Assembly (NCBI GenBank): GCA_036245805.1
Contig: BTRK01000001.1
Location: forward strand, 5,766,001 to 5,830,000
From: Pristionchus mayeri
Lineage: Eukaryota > Nematoda > Chromadorea > Rhabditida > Neodiplogasteridae
Direction of reading: 5' to 3'
DNA length: 64,000 nt
Shown here piece by piece: positions 34,301-45,727 of the stretch. A program made the position numbers and the translations under genes. A model generated the notes under the pieces. That model saw only the letters and a list, made by a program, of their open reading frames with translations, did not search any database and was not told the origin of the DNA. Numbering within the stretch: position 1 is the first letter of the stretch; every line of letters starts with the position of its first letter.

Positions 34301-37300
34301 CTAATCAGCTTGTTGCATTAATGGATTTGAAATCAACAGTTATGCAGAGTAATTAAAGTCCATCATAGGTCAAGCTGGGCAAGGAGTCGCTCAACCTCGG
34401 GGACGTCTTCATTCTGGACGTGGGAGAGAAGATCTACGTGTGGATGCCGCCCGAGAGTGGCAGACTGGAGAAGATCAAGGTTTGATGTTCGATCTTTGAT
34501 TTATAACTTATTAGCGATTCGCATACTATTTATTTCAGGGGTACTACATTTGCCCAACGGAGCGCTTTTCGATTGAGACTTGACATAGCAACATGGGAGT
34601 TGTTTCATTGTTACCAGTATGTGATGCCATACATTTGTATATAGAATTCTTGTTACCAGGCGATGTTGAGTTTCACTCCAAATCAACGATCCGGGGTCAT
34701 GGTATATGAATTGCCATGACCCCCTATACGTTGAAACTCATGATCACCTGGGAACTTGTATATGCAAAGGTATGGCAGCTCATACTGGTAACAATGAAAC
34801 AACTCCCATGTTGCCATTCCAACTTTCAAGCGAATGGCGCTCCGTTGCGCAATTGTCGGTTGCGCAAATGTCGCCCCCCCCCCTTTATTTCACTACTGCC
34901 TCCAAAAGGAAATATATAATTAGACACTGCAAGCTCCGCCCACTCGGCTCTGACACTTTCCCCCTCGAAAGCGAGATCAGGGGGACACAGGCTTCATTCG
35001 AAACCAAATCACTAGCTCAAAAATGAATTTGGAAGCGCTTTTCATCCTCTATCGAATGAGCTTCCGTGACCCTGGAAAATCCATCTCTAAGTAGGTCAGC
35101 ATACAAGTTTTATAGAGCGACTTAGCCTAGAAAACTATAAAACTCGTATGCTGACCTACTGAGAAAAGGATTTTCCAGGGTCACGGAGGCTCATTCGAAA
35201 GAGGATGAAAAAAGCTTCCAAATTCACTTTTGAACGAATGATTTGGTTGCGAACTCATCATGTGTCTCTTCGATTTCGAAACGCGCATGGCTCGTGACTC
35301 TCTCCGCTTCCTCTCCTCCCTATCCCTCCCCTCCCTCCACCCGTCTCTCACCCGGCGTGACTAGAGAGCACCCTAATTACGAGAAAGCCCCTATTCCTTC
35401 CTCCGCAGAGTTCGGCGAAGCCCTGCCCGATCGTTTCGAGAATTGAAAAGACAATGGAGAAATAGGCTCCGCCCCTCTTCCTCTCGTCTCGCTTTTTGGA
35501 CCTTTCACGTTATGCTCGATTCACCCACATTTTGGCCCATATCTTGACTCAAACATTAGATATCGACCTAATTCAAAAAGTATGATCCTATTCAGTCCCA
35601 TAGGGACACATTAACCCCAGAAATAGGCCTGTGTGATGATTTCTGTCAACCACCTTGCGGACCCTATATATAATGAACTCAATAGTAGTGAATATGAAAA
35701 CACTATTGTGTTTCTGTGATTTTCAATTGAATCCAGGGAATGGCGCGAGCGAAGAATATCGCTGACAACGAGCGCTCCGGAAGGACGAAGGTCGTGACAC
35801 TTGGTGAGCTAAACATTCGCTAAGGGAAAGACCTCGCTAAATATGACCCTTTAAATTATGAGTTGTATCTAGCCGATTGGACTGGCGAGATATAAAGCAC
35901 GCTGGATATTGCAATTTATTGCTAAACACCCCCTTACGTAATAGTTATCGAAAAGTCACAGTAGGAAATCATTTTGAATTTTTTTTTTAAATTTTCGATT
36001 GAAGCCCGCAGTGAATTGCTCCAGCATATTCTACCGACTAAAATGATGAGTGTGAAACATAACGAATCTCTATTTTTTAACAGACGACGAGTGGAACAAG
36101 AGCGCCGAATTCTGGTTGCACTTCGGAGGCAAGGAGGTGAGACTATTCTGAAATTTATTTAGGGGCATTTTTTTCTCAATTTTACTCTGACTATTGCTTC
36201 CGCAAAATTTATTATGGAATGGCCGACAAAATTATTTCAGGTAAAATCAATTTCAGGTCATTCCCAGCGTCGCGAAGGCGGCAGATGACGACGCCAACTT
36301 CTGGGAGCGCAACAAGGACCAAGTGACGCTGTGGAAGTGAGTGGAATTAGCGTATTCAGTAGAGCTCAATAAACGATTTAAAAAAAACGAATGACGAACT
36401 CAACTAGAGGTAAAGGTAAAGGTACATCCCATGTTCGAGACTGGGCTCGCGGGAGGACACTGCTAGGCCACGAACTCAGCTATTTACGTAAAATGCCTAA
36501 ACACATTCGACAAAAATATCTTTACAACACTCACAAGGGCGAGATTTAGCGCATTCGAAAGAGGGGGGAAATTATAAGAACTTCTGTTTTTTTTTCTCAT
36601 AGTGGGTAACCGAACGGCAATTTTTGATGTCCCAAAACTCACATACATCCCAAACCTCCGCATGAGCGTTCCGAAAATTTGAAAATAACATAAATTCTTA
36701 CTCTACGAAATCCCCTTGTGATGGATGTTCAAATGAAAAATGCATCAACTACACTAGATTAATATAACTTTCAGGGTCTCGGATGCTTCCGGCGAGGCTA
36801 CAGTGAAATGGCTCGCGCAGGGAGAGGATGTCGAGCAGAATCTGCTCGATTCTAATGTGAGACGCCAATTTTGATTTGAAAATAACAACTTGCATCCCTT
36901 ATTATATCCAGCCTTTTAAAAATAGTAACAATTTGAACGGAAATTCTCCGATTTCTATTTTTTCCGCGATTTGTATTTATGCTTGCAATGTCAACGGGAT
37001 CCCTAAAAATTTGTTCCCAAGTAAATAATTATTTTCTGGAACGTATTTTGTTTTGACATGTCTTCAAAACACTTCCACTGTCATCTAAATTTCATCCGTA
37101 AAACTTCATCGGCAATCAATCGCAGGACGCCTTCATCCTCGATGCAGTCAATGGCGGTATCTACGTGTGGGTCGGCAAGGGATGCTCACTGGATGAGAGA
37201 TCGAAGGCCTTCCACTGGGGACAGTGCTACCTCAATCAGCAGGTTGATCACTCATCCTATTTAGCTATGTATTCAAACGTCTTTGATGATAATTTAAGTG

Positions 37301-39100
37301 GTAAGCTCTGAAAAATTTGGATGGACCTCCTTGTCTCCAGAGCCATTCTCACAATACTAGGAATTCATAATATAGCTGAACAGTAGTTGTTGTCTACTAG
37401 ATAACGGAAACTCAGGTAATGATACAAAACCAGTATGTCTGATCTTCTCAGCATCTCCCTCCCTGGACCGCGGTCACGAGAGTGCTCGAGTCGACTGAAC
37501 CCCAGCTCTTCACGCAGTGGTTCGCAGACTGGATGGGAACTGTCAAGACGGTATTGACTTATTGTATAGTGATTAACACTGCCAAAATGAGATACGGTGG
37601 AAGTTAGCTCATGCTTTTGTGAATCCGTTACAGAAGACTGGTTGTAGAAGCACTTAGCAATAACAGGCTACGGTAGCTCAAAAATCGGTAATTGCAGGGT
37701 GAATTTGAGCCGCGTCTCTTCCAGTGCTCGAACGAGAGCGGCAATCTGATCGTGGAGGAGATCGTTGGATTCGATCAGGAAGTGATTTTTTTTCAATTTA
37801 GTCTACGAGCTTTCAATATCTTCACGAACTCGGCTTTACTTAAACTTCTGATCACTCTAGGTGGCCATTAAGACATTTCATTATTTTTGCACTAGACAAT
37901 ATCAAACGCAGATGGTTGACCATTGCGTTCTACATAAATGCATCAATAATTTCAGGACCTCGACGGTGACGACGTCATGGTGCTCGACGCCTTCAACACC
38001 ATCTACGTGTGGGTGGGAGCGGGAGCAAATGCCGAGGAGAAGAAGTACGCTGAGAAGACGGCGCAGGCGAGAATTATTAAACATTTATCTTCGATTAGCG
38101 TAATTTAGTGGTAGGTATTTCATTGAGCTAGATGTTTCCTCCTTGATGTCTGGTCACTTAATGGATTGCGCGTAGTGGAAAAAAAGAAGAGGCATAATGA
38201 AAGAAAGTGAAAGCTGGTCCGGAAACATTGATTCATAAAATGAATGAGAGATGGAGGAGCAATCGCCCGTCACCAGCCATAGCTTAGTTGGTAGAGCGGA
38301 GGACTGTAGATCCTTAGATCACTGGTTCGAATCCGGTTGGCTGGAACTCTTTTGCTTTTACTAATCAGCTAATTTGACAATAATTATTTAAAGGTCGAAA
38401 TGTTCACAATGATATATCCATTCCGACATAGTTATAGCCAGATCAGGGAAAGCTCAGGGAAGGGGAGCGAGGTAGCACGCGACTTGAAGAGAGTGCGTCC
38501 ATAGGTGAAACATATTCCAACCGGGGGCGCGTTTGCATTTACTCCTCCTTTAACTCATTGGCATAAAACATATTTTAATAAATACATTTTAGGATTACCT
38601 GAGCAATGGCACTGTGAAGCGTCCAAAGCAGACTCATACCGAGACCCTCTTCCAGGTAGGTTTCACGGTCAATATTAATTATTGGAATCACTTCTTTTCC
38701 GATATCTTCTTCTTTTTCGCTATACAAAAAATATAAACTTTAAGCCTAGACACTGACACGCATCTATTCACCACAGACGATGACACATTTTGGAAATTTG
38801 TATTAACAACAAAATCAACTTCAGGGTCAGGAAACACCGACTTTCAAGAAGTTCTTCCCCTCTTGGGACGAGAAGATGTTCAAGGAGGTGCGATTGCAAC
38901 TTTAAAGAAAACACTATCTTTGTTATGTGTGTGCCCTCGCCGGATTTTAAGCCGTGAATCACGTATAACTAATTTAACAATGTTTGCGTATTCAGATAAT
39001 CCAAAATTAATATTCAAAACATTTATTAATATTTACGAAATAAAATCCATTTCAGCAAGCCCGTTCGGTCGCCAACATGCGCAAGCTGCTCTTCAACTAA
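31305..39100 (+). CDS. gsnl-1: Gelsolin-like protein, four gelsolin domains, 18 exons, 475 aa (tandem copy 1, intact)
   Basis: Exons: 31305-31379, 31552-31626, 32857-32916, 33031-33104, 33256-33312, 33836-33947, 34369-34479, 35737-35803, 36084-36136, 36257-36336, 36775-36856, 37126-37242, 37452-37550, 37698-37781, 37956-38066, 38593-38655, 38825-38887, 39056-39100. All phases join with no stop. Four gelsolin repeats are visible: G1 from LDVWRIN and [12 protein letters not shown]2 with [20 protein letters not shown]3 with [20 protein letters not shown]4 with [19 protein letters not shown]. No villin headpiece follows. Such proteins sever, cap or bundle actin filaments, usually under calcium control. 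The four-repeat plan matches nematode GSNL-1; the symbol is inferred orthology. Intron 15 starts with GC (CAG|GCGAGA) in all three copies and contains a tRNA-Tyr gene. Intron 2 contains a repeated TGAGTCA motif, and intron 7 contains two foldbacks. Confidence 0.93.
31720..32660 (+). repeat. Five repeats of a conserved 50-60 bp motif in gelsolin intron 2
   Basis: The motif consists of TGAGTCAC, about 15 bases, then GTGAAACGTAGTTCTTTCAA. It recurs near 31727, 31908, 31994, 32271 and 32606. TGAGTCA is exact at 31727-31733, 32271-32277 and 32606-32612. Further copies lie in the matching intron of copy 2 (41250) and copy 3 (53105, 53332). TGAGTCA is the AP-1 (Jun/Fos) binding sequence, so an enhancer is possible; a simple decayed minisatellite is the alternative. 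Confidence 0.6.
34238..34295 (+). repeat. TTAA-ended MITE, left-end fragment
   Basis: TTAAAGGAGAAGTAAATGC at 34238 and the following AAGCTTTCATATGCACTGCC match the left part of the complete element at 52803-53054. The right part is missing here. Confidence 0.6.
34538..34883. mobile_element. Foldback element with G/C-run ends and 9-bp target duplication, in gelsolin intron 7
   Basis: TTTATTTCA flanks it on both sides (34529-34537 and 34884-34892). It begins GGGG and ends with a run of C. Inside are CATTTGCCCAACGGAGCGC and its inverse. Copy 3 has the uninterrupted sequence at its intron 7, so insertion followed the duplication or spared copy 3. It is a short relative of the element at 24794. 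Confidence 0.85.
34982..35272. repeat. Foldback element, 0.29 kb, in gelsolin intron 7
   Basis: The arms contain AAATGAATTTGGAAGC, TCCGTGACCCTGGAAAATCC and TAGGTCAGCATACAAGTTTT and their inverses around a centre near 35117. The flanking sequence (35440-35660, GGCTCCGCCC and CCACCTTGCGG) is shared, inverted, with the element at 60001-60998. Confidence 0.75.
36405..36470 (+). repeat. Short dispersed repeat, GGGCTCGCGGGAG type
   Basis: A GGTAAA direct repeat leads into GACTGGGCTCGCGGGAGGAC and ACTGCTAGGCC. The same block, slightly changed, occurs at about 24508-24543. It lies in gelsolin intron 10. The family is unknown. Confidence 0.5.
38273..38345 (+). tRNA. tRNA-Tyr (GTA) in gelsolin intron 15, copy 1
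   Basis: The cloverleaf has a fully paired acceptor stem (CCAGCCA with TGGCTGG), C1-G72, A box and B box GGTTCGAATCC, and anticodon GTA with no intron after it. The D arm reads TAGCTTAGTTGG, one change from the others. TTTT follows six bases downstream. It is in the same sense as the host gene. The 5' flank carries the conserved GGTCCGGAAACATTGATTC block. Confidence 0.8.
38400..38573 (+). repeat. TTAA-ended MITE, right-part copy in gelsolin intron 15
   Basis: TGATATATCCATTCCGA onward, through AGCACGCGACTTGAAGAGAG, to ACTCCTCCTTTAA at 38561-38573 matches the right two thirds of the complete element at 52803-53054. The left end is missing. Confidence 0.6.
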
Positions 39101-39287
39101 TATGGTTTTTCATAATTCAGAAAATAACGGCTCCGTTGTTGTAAACTTGCTAGCTTGCTTCATATTTTATTCGCATATTAATTAACTGCTTTGCTCTTAT
39201 TCCCCCCCCTCCACATTGATAAAGTTGATTTGAATAACTTTTTGAGGATTTGTAAATTCACTGAAGTGAGTGAAAGTGTGATAATTT

Positions 39288-39360
39288 CGGGCCATAGCTC
39301 AGTTGGTAGAGCGGAGGACTGTAAATCCTTAGGTCACTGGTTCGAATCCGATTGGCTGGA
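39288..39360 (+). tRNA. tRNA-Tyr (GTA), weaker copy downstream of gelsolin copy 1
   Basis: A and B boxes and anticodon GTA are intact. The anticodon loop reads CTGTAAA instead of CTGTAGA, and the acceptor stem has one mismatch (CGGGCCA with TGGCTGG). TTTT follows. It is possibly a pseudogene. Confidence 0.6.
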
Positions 39361-40127
39361 GTTCTTTTATTTGCCCCCCCCCCCTGATAGGTATGGGTTC
39401 ACAAGACATTTTCCTTTTCTTCATAAGCTCACAATCGTGCGTAATCTCTGTTCCAGGTGTGTTTCATGTTTCATTTATTTGATTCTCAATTTTCTTGTAT
39501 TGTTATCTCTCTTGTATCGCACCCTACAATACCTGATAACTCTGCCAAGACTTTCGATGAACTTTGGACAACTATCCCTATCTGTTGTACTAAGCCGAAT
39601 AAAACCCAACGGAAAAAAGGAAAACAAATATTTTTTTCATACCAGTATTTTCATAATTCGTTTGCACACTCTCCACAATGATTACAACCTTAGAGAAGGG
39701 CACTGAGTGGGCATTCATCCGACGGTTCTCATTCGACCTAAGCATCCAATTTACATGATCCTCCCTATCCAGAACAACGCACCCTACTGTACATGAGCGT
39801 TTTAATCTGCACTGATCATTGTGCATTTAATTCGACTTGAAATTTTAATTGTGATAATAGAGAAGCACCAAATTATCTCTCGTTTGTCCCTGATTTTTCA
39901 GTTTTTTTTTGTATTTTTGTATCGAGTAAAAAAATTTTAAAAAATGAACAGTGAATGTGATGGAAGATTGCGATGATGAATTGAATGAATGAGCATCCTC
40001 GCATAGTATTCCGTCTTCACTGACATTAGTGTTTCGTGAGAAAACGTGGGAGAAGTGGACGGAGAGAGTGGAAGAGATGATCCGAAACATTTGATGAATG
40101 AGAGATGGAGGAAAAATTCGCTGCTCA

Positions 40128-40200
40128 CCAGCCATAGCTCAGTTGGTAGAGCGGAGGACTGTAGATCCTTAGGTCAATGGTTCGAATCCGGTTGGCTGGA
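40128..40200 (+). tRNA. tRNA-Tyr (GTA) between gelsolin copies 1 and 2
   Basis: The acceptor stem is fully paired, the A and B boxes are intact, anticodon GTA is intronless and C1-G72 is present. The T-stem reads AATGG instead of ACTGG. A second copy of its 5' flank, without a tRNA, lies upstream near 39972. Confidence 0.75.
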
Positions 40201-40404
40201 GGTATCTTGCTTTTGGAAAAGAAAGTACCTGAGCTAAAGAATCGCGCAAAGACTGCCGTACATGGAGACTCCACATTGTTTCACGAAAATAATTTATTGT
40301 TCGGATTTCCTCTTTCCTGAACATCTGCATAAAATTCGTAAAATTTTGGTGTTTTTTATAAGGATTCCTTATTATAATATTAATTCTTATTATTCTTATT
40401 TTTA

Positions 40405-41062
40405 TTCGGCCCGTTTAATTTGTCAGAAAGGTGCGAGAAAAGTTAATGAACTTTTCATCGAGCTGCGTTAAAAAGTTCGCGATATTCTTTGCGATCGAGG
40501 AAAATCCTGCAGCTTTTGCGCGTGTTCAAATAAATTGAAATATAAAAACATAGGAAAATCTAATATAAACGCAAAATAAACCAGTAAAATTTCATAAAAT
40601 GAAAATAAAAGAAAGGTTTTAATCGAACTTGCGTAAAAAGCTGCGTAAAAAGTCAGAGAAAGGAGAGAGAGCGCGCATTTCTGAGAGTGGGAAAATGAAG
40701 CTGTGATTGTTTACTTACTTTTCACTCTCTCCGAAATGCACGCTCTATCGTCTTTCTCTGACTTTTCTCGCAGATTTTCATCGACCTTTTTCATCGAGCT
40801 CGTTGAAAAGTTCGTAAACTTTTCTTTGAAGTTTTTTGATTAAAACGTTCTCCACTGCCCATATGATTTCTATATTTTCTATAAATTCTCGAACACTCTG
40901 CAATTGATGAAGAGTCATTGTGGCGGACGATAAATAAAATATAAATAAAACTAAATAAAGCTCGGTATATTACAGAGAAACAGTTTTTACGCACCTCAGA
41001 AGTTCGCGAACTTTTTACTCAACTTTTCTCGCAGAATTCTGACAGATTAAATGGGTCGATTA
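40405..41062. repeat. Foldback element, 0.66 kb
   Basis: CCCGTTTAATTTGTCAGAA at the left returns inverted as TTCTGACAGATTAAATGGG near 41036-41054. The inner arms contain GAGAAAAGT and AGTCAGAGAAAGGAGAGAG with their inverses around a centre near 40705. Related TTTTCATCGAGCTGCGT sequence occurs at 9340. Confidence 0.75.
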
Positions 41063-41489
41063 TCCTTATTATAATTCCTATTATCCTTATTATTATTATA
41101 TTTTGTTGTCGGCAACACAAGCATACGACACAATCGTATACTCGGGTATAGTCTACTCTTCTTGGCATAGGGTAGAGTGTTATAATTTTCTTAATGTTGT
41201 TTATTTTTTATGTTGTAATGTGAATCATCAAACGATTATTTTCGAACAGTGACTCACATTTTATGTACACTGTGAAACGTAGTTCTTTCAAATCGCTCGT
41301 GAAAATAGTGTAGGAGGAAAAAATTCCGCATTCCATGAAGCCTCTTCCTGAAGTCTATGAAGTCCGATGTCTTGAGAGACAGGTTTAGACAGAGTTGATA
41401 GAGCACAGAATTATTAAAAATAAGTGGGTCAATTTATCTAGCTCTATTCTCATTAAATGCATGAGTAAGCAATTATTAATTTAAATATA

Positions 41490-42715
41490 TTGGGGTGTCC
41501 GGAAAGTTCGTATAATTTTTTGTTTTTATTTTTTATTCAATGCTTTACAATTCTCAGTGACCAATGTATGCCCCCTTCTTTCTCACTACCTCCCTCCAGC
41601 GATTGGGCAGGGTCTCGATTCCTCTCTTCCAGAATGCGGGTTTCTTCGAGACCGCCCAGTTCACGAAAGCCCTCACAACTTCATCTCGATTCTTGAACTT
41701 CTTTCCTTTGCAGAAGTCAGAGAGAGCGGAAGCAGTGGTAGTCGCATGGGGAGAGATCCGGGGAATACGGTGGATGGGGAATCCTCTCGATCTTCAGCTC
41801 GTCCATTTTCTTTTGGGTCATCTTCGCTCGATGTCCATCAGAAGAAGAATTTTGCCCTGGTTCAGGAGTCTGGGAGGGACTCTGATCGCGACATCTTCCA
41901 GTTGTTCAGAGAAGAGGTCGGCATTGATGCTGGTGCCAGGGGCGAGGATCTCCCAGTAGATGGGACCGAGCACTGAGAAGAAGAAGCAGAGGAGTTCCTT
42001 CTTTCCGTGCTCTTCCTTCTTCGGGACGGGCGTGGGCTTCTCATCTGCATCCACCCATTGCAGTCTCCTCACAGGGTTATCGTACGTGATCCACTTCTCA
42101 TCTGTAGCTATGATGGAATTGACCCATCGAAGATTGGATCTACGATGGAGTAATTCCCGACAGACTTGAACACGATTTTTCAGCTGTTCGGGGGAGAGGT
42201 CATGGGGAATCACTTGTGGGAGTTTCGGCTTCTTCCCAGATCGATGGAGGATATCGGACACCGTTGATCTGGGAGTAACAGTATCCTTCTTCAACTCACG
42301 CACACTGGCCATGGGCTTGCGCTTCAGTGTGCGGAGAACGAGAGGCTGATTGAGGGAGGGAGGGCGCCCAGAGCGGGGTAGATCATCGAGACCAAACTCC
42401 CCTTTTTGAAGCGGGAGAACCACTTATAGCAGAAGGGTATGGAGGGGGCGTCAGCTCCTTCCGACTGGGCCAGGGCAGAGTGGGCCTCCTTCACGGATCG
42501 GCCAAGACGGTAGTAATGAAGTAAAACTGCTCGGAGGTAGAGATGGGAGTCCATCACAAGAATCAATGTAGCAACTAGGAGACTGATTAAATCCTCTCAC
42601 TACTCAACGTCAGAATGATGGAATACATTGTTGACAAACAGATTGCGCAATCACTGCATTTGATCGCGAACTGACTTTTTTCCGAAGCATTATACGAACT
42701 TTCCGGACACCCCAA
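41490..42715 (-). mobile_element. mariner (DD34D-like) element A, in gelsolin copy 2 intron 2
   Basis: It has 27-bp identical terminal inverted repeats (starting TTGGGGTGTCCGGAAAGTTC) with TA on both sides (41488-41489, 42716-42717). The matching intron of copy 3 (around 53558-53570) is empty at this site. The transposase is broken (see next entry). Confidence 0.95.
41554..42566 (-). pseudogene. mariner transposase, frameshifted (element A)
   Basis: Minus-strand frames in sequence give an N-terminal HTH domain (CYKWFSRFKKG), GRPPSL linker, a DDE domain with ATDEKWITYDN, then LLMDIERR where the second catalytic region should read MDN. The frame changes near 42400 and again near 41830, and the second motif is altered, so the protein is inactive. 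It is about 345 residues in original length. Confidence 0.85.
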
Positions 42716-42826
42716 TATTGACTATGCTGGAGCGCGATGAATGACAGGAATGAGAAATTATTATACATGATAATGCCAGGGTATTTTTTTGTTTTTCAAA
42801 CTCAACATTTTTACCAGACCAAGAAG

Positions 42827-45727
42827 CCCTCAACGCTTTCTGGCCCTCAACGCTAGTCGCGAGCGGTGGGGTGCGCATTCCGTCCCCCCGTCTCCCTCTC
42901 CCTCGGCCAGTTTCCCTCTCCCAGCAGCTCTGGCAAGCGGGAGTTGTAAGCCGCCTCGATGGGTCGTCCATTCAACATCGGCACGCTGAACGCCCGGACA
43001 CTCGCACCCAAGGAGAAGCTCCTCGAGATCGAGCTGGCCCTCTCAAAGATCAAGTGGGACATCGTTGCTGTTCAGGAGGCGAAGATTGTGGGTTTAGCTT
43101 CCTTCAATCTTGCGGCCTCAGGCATCGTCGTTTATCACTCAGGGGGTGCCACTGCAAGACATGGTGTCGCTTTCCTGCTGCAACCGCTTCTTGCAAAAGG
43201 AGCCGTGTTTCGAGGTCTTTCGGATCGTCTCGCAACCCTGCAGCTACCACAACAGAAACTCTTCCTGGTCAATGCCTACGCCCCAACATCGGCTTACGAT
43301 GATGCCGTCTACGACGACTTCCTTGACCAGATCGAGAACGCGCTGCACGACGCTCCGGCAGGATACATGCCAGTTTTGGTCGGGGATTTCAAATGTAGAG
43401 TCGCAAAGGAACCTGGCAATGAAAGATTTGTCGGTGAATTTGCTTCTCCGACCCCGAACTCACGTGGGCGCTCTTTTGCAGAGACCTGCGTGAGGAACAA
43501 ATTGCGCATCCAAAACACCTTCCCCAAGCGACGTCGAGGAAGAATCTGGACTTGGCGTTCCCCTAACGGCTCCACATTCAACCAAATTGACTTCGTAGCA
43601 TCGCCCATCACAGCGAGAGTTGTCAAGTGTGGAGTCGTCGGCCAGTTTGAATTCGACTCCGATCATCGTCTCGTCCGACTCACCCTCTCTCTCCCCAACA
43701 AGGTGCGGCATAATAGATGCAGGGAGCGGCTGGATTTCGATAAAGCCGCTTTTACTGCCAATGCGAACCTCCTCGCATCAATGCCCCTTGCTCGCCCAGC
43801 CTCAGCCACAGACGCCTTCCACAAGATACAAGCGTTTGCAAAGACAGCAGCAACCAACTGTTGGAGAAAGAGGCAATCGCCACCTTGGATCTCTCCCGCA
43901 ACTCGGAAGCTCCTTGCTCAACGTCATCTACTTCGATCATCCCCGCAATCCAATGTCGAATATTCCTTGTCATGCAAAACAGCCCGAAGCAACCTCGTAG
44001 ACGATATCAAGAGAAGGAAAGAAAAACAAGCTGCAATGAAAGGAAGAAGCATCGTCAAAGAGATGCTCAAACTGCGCTCGTCTCGTAAACGACTTCTCGT
44101 TCCTGACCCAGTCTCTGGCGCCCTTTCCCAAGATGCGACTAAGACTGCCGTCCAAGTTTACTACGGGAAACTCTACAAACGTGCAGTGAACATTCCCTTG
44201 GCCGTGCCTCCTTCTCCCGAACCATTGCCACTCTTCCTTCCCGATGAAACGAGGCATGCTCTCTCGCTTCTCGTGCGGGCATTCCCCTGGATCCGATGGT
44301 ATCCTCCCTGACATGCTTTACCACTCAAGAGAGCACCTTGCCCCATTCTTCGCTGATCTACTGAATCGCCTCGTTTCATCGGGAGACCAAGTACCTGGAG
44401 ATTTGGTTGAAGCAGTTGTGTCCCTTCTTCACAAAAAGGGCGACCCAACAGATATCGCAAACTTCAGACCAATCTCGTTGCTTACCGTATCCCTCAAGAC
44501 AATCACTCGCGTTGTTCTCAATCGAATCGAATCATCAATCGAAGAGGCTGAATCGCACACTCAGACCGGATTCCGGAAAGGTCACTGCACTCTCAACAAT
44601 CTTCACTCGATCAAACAACTCGCAGAACGCACGCACGAATACGGAATGCACCTCTACTTGGGATTCGTGGATTTTCGGAAGGCATTTGACTGTGTGGAAT
44701 GGAACTCTGTTTGGCACGCACTGTGGATCGCTAGAGTGCACCCGACTCTAATCCATCTCTTGCGTCGCCTCTACGAATCTTCCTCTACTCTCATCCGTGT
44801 CAACGAGGATTTGGTTCCAGTTGAAGTGCGGAGAGGAGTTCGCCAAGGAGACACTCTCTCCCCATGTCTCTTCAATGCCGTCTTGAGATACGCTATGAAT
44901 GAAATCGATTGGGAGAACAACGGAATATCGATCGATGGCCGCAACCTGAGTCACTTAGAGTACGCAGACGACATTGTTCTAATCGCAAAGAGTCGCCCCG
45001 AACTGGAGAACATGATGAAGAAACTTATGGAGGCTTGCGCGCGCGTTGGTCTTGAAGTAAATCCATCCAAGACCGTACTTCTAACCTCGTGCACCTCCAC
45101 CCGAGCACCCATTGTCATCGACAATCTGAAGTTCAACTTTGCCGAATCCACCACCTATCTAGGCGGAAGAATCTCACTTCCCCTTGACTACTCAGCAGAA
45201 CTAGAGCACAGGATTCGTCTGGGTTGGTTCGCATGGAGCAAGCTCTCGTACCTCCTCTCTTCACGCATTCTACCGATGAAAACAAAGCGGCGCCTCTTCA
45301 ACAGTTGTGTCATGTCTACGATACTCTATGGCAGCGAGCTATGGGCCCTACGAGCAAGTGACAAGGAGCGACTAAGTGTGACTCAGCGTAAGATGGAGCG
45401 GAAAATGCTCGGAATCAGCTTGCGAGATCGATGGAGGAACGTGAACATCCGCAACGCAACAGGAGTCCGTGACTGGAATCAGGAGGCTATGAGAAGGAAG
45501 GCAATTTGGGCGCTGAAACTGCGACGAATGGATATGGAAGAATGGAGCAGAGCGACTACTATGTGGATTCCTTACAACAGGACGCGCTCACCGGGTCAGC
45601 CTAAACCCCGATGGAGAGATGATCTCAGAAGAACTATTGGAGCGAGATGGTGGAACGCAACTGCCGAAGAATACCGACCCTTCCTCATCTTGCGTTAACG
45701 CATGACGTGATAAATATTGATTGATTG
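42827..45727 (+). mobile_element. RTE-type non-LTR retrotransposon inserted in a gelsolin exon
   Basis: The insertion splits exon 3 after the codons for Thr-Lys-Lys. AAGAAG is present on both sides (42821-42826 and 45728-45733) as target duplication. The 3' end is a TTGA-type simple repeat (ATTGATTGATTG), as in RTE elements, which lack poly(A). A short 5' leader (42827-42958) with a repeated CCCTCAACGCT precedes the ORF. At 2.9 kb it is close to full length for this clade. Confidence 0.93.
42959..45698 (+). pseudogene. RTE-type endonuclease-reverse transcriptase, one frameshift
   Basis: The endonuclease domain (42959 to about 44280) has TLNARTL, VAVQEAKI, VGDFKCR, NQIDFVAS and SDHRLVRLTL in order, covering the AP-endonuclease motifs. 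The reverse transcriptase (about 44250-45698, in another frame) has GHSPGSDG, FRPISLL, GFRKG, FVDFRKAFD, RQGDTLSPCLF and LEYADDIVLIA, followed by a C-terminal thumb. Only one frame change, near 44250-44290, separates the two halves and no other stop interrupts them, which marks a young copy. Normally a single ORF encodes both activities in this clade. Confidence 0.9.

Noticed and set aside
38067..38072. GC at the start of gelsolin intron 15, considered an error or a lost splice site in copy 1
   Set aside because: The same CAG|GCGAGA donor occurs in all three copies, and no alternative GT keeps the frame, so a GC-AG intron is the better reading.
41557..42169. Plus-strand ORFs over mariner A (and the equivalents over mariner B)
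   Set aside because: They are antisense shadows of the transposase gene.
43309..43626. Minus-strand ORFs within the RTE-type LINE
   Set aside because: They are shadows of the endonuclease frame with no features of their own.
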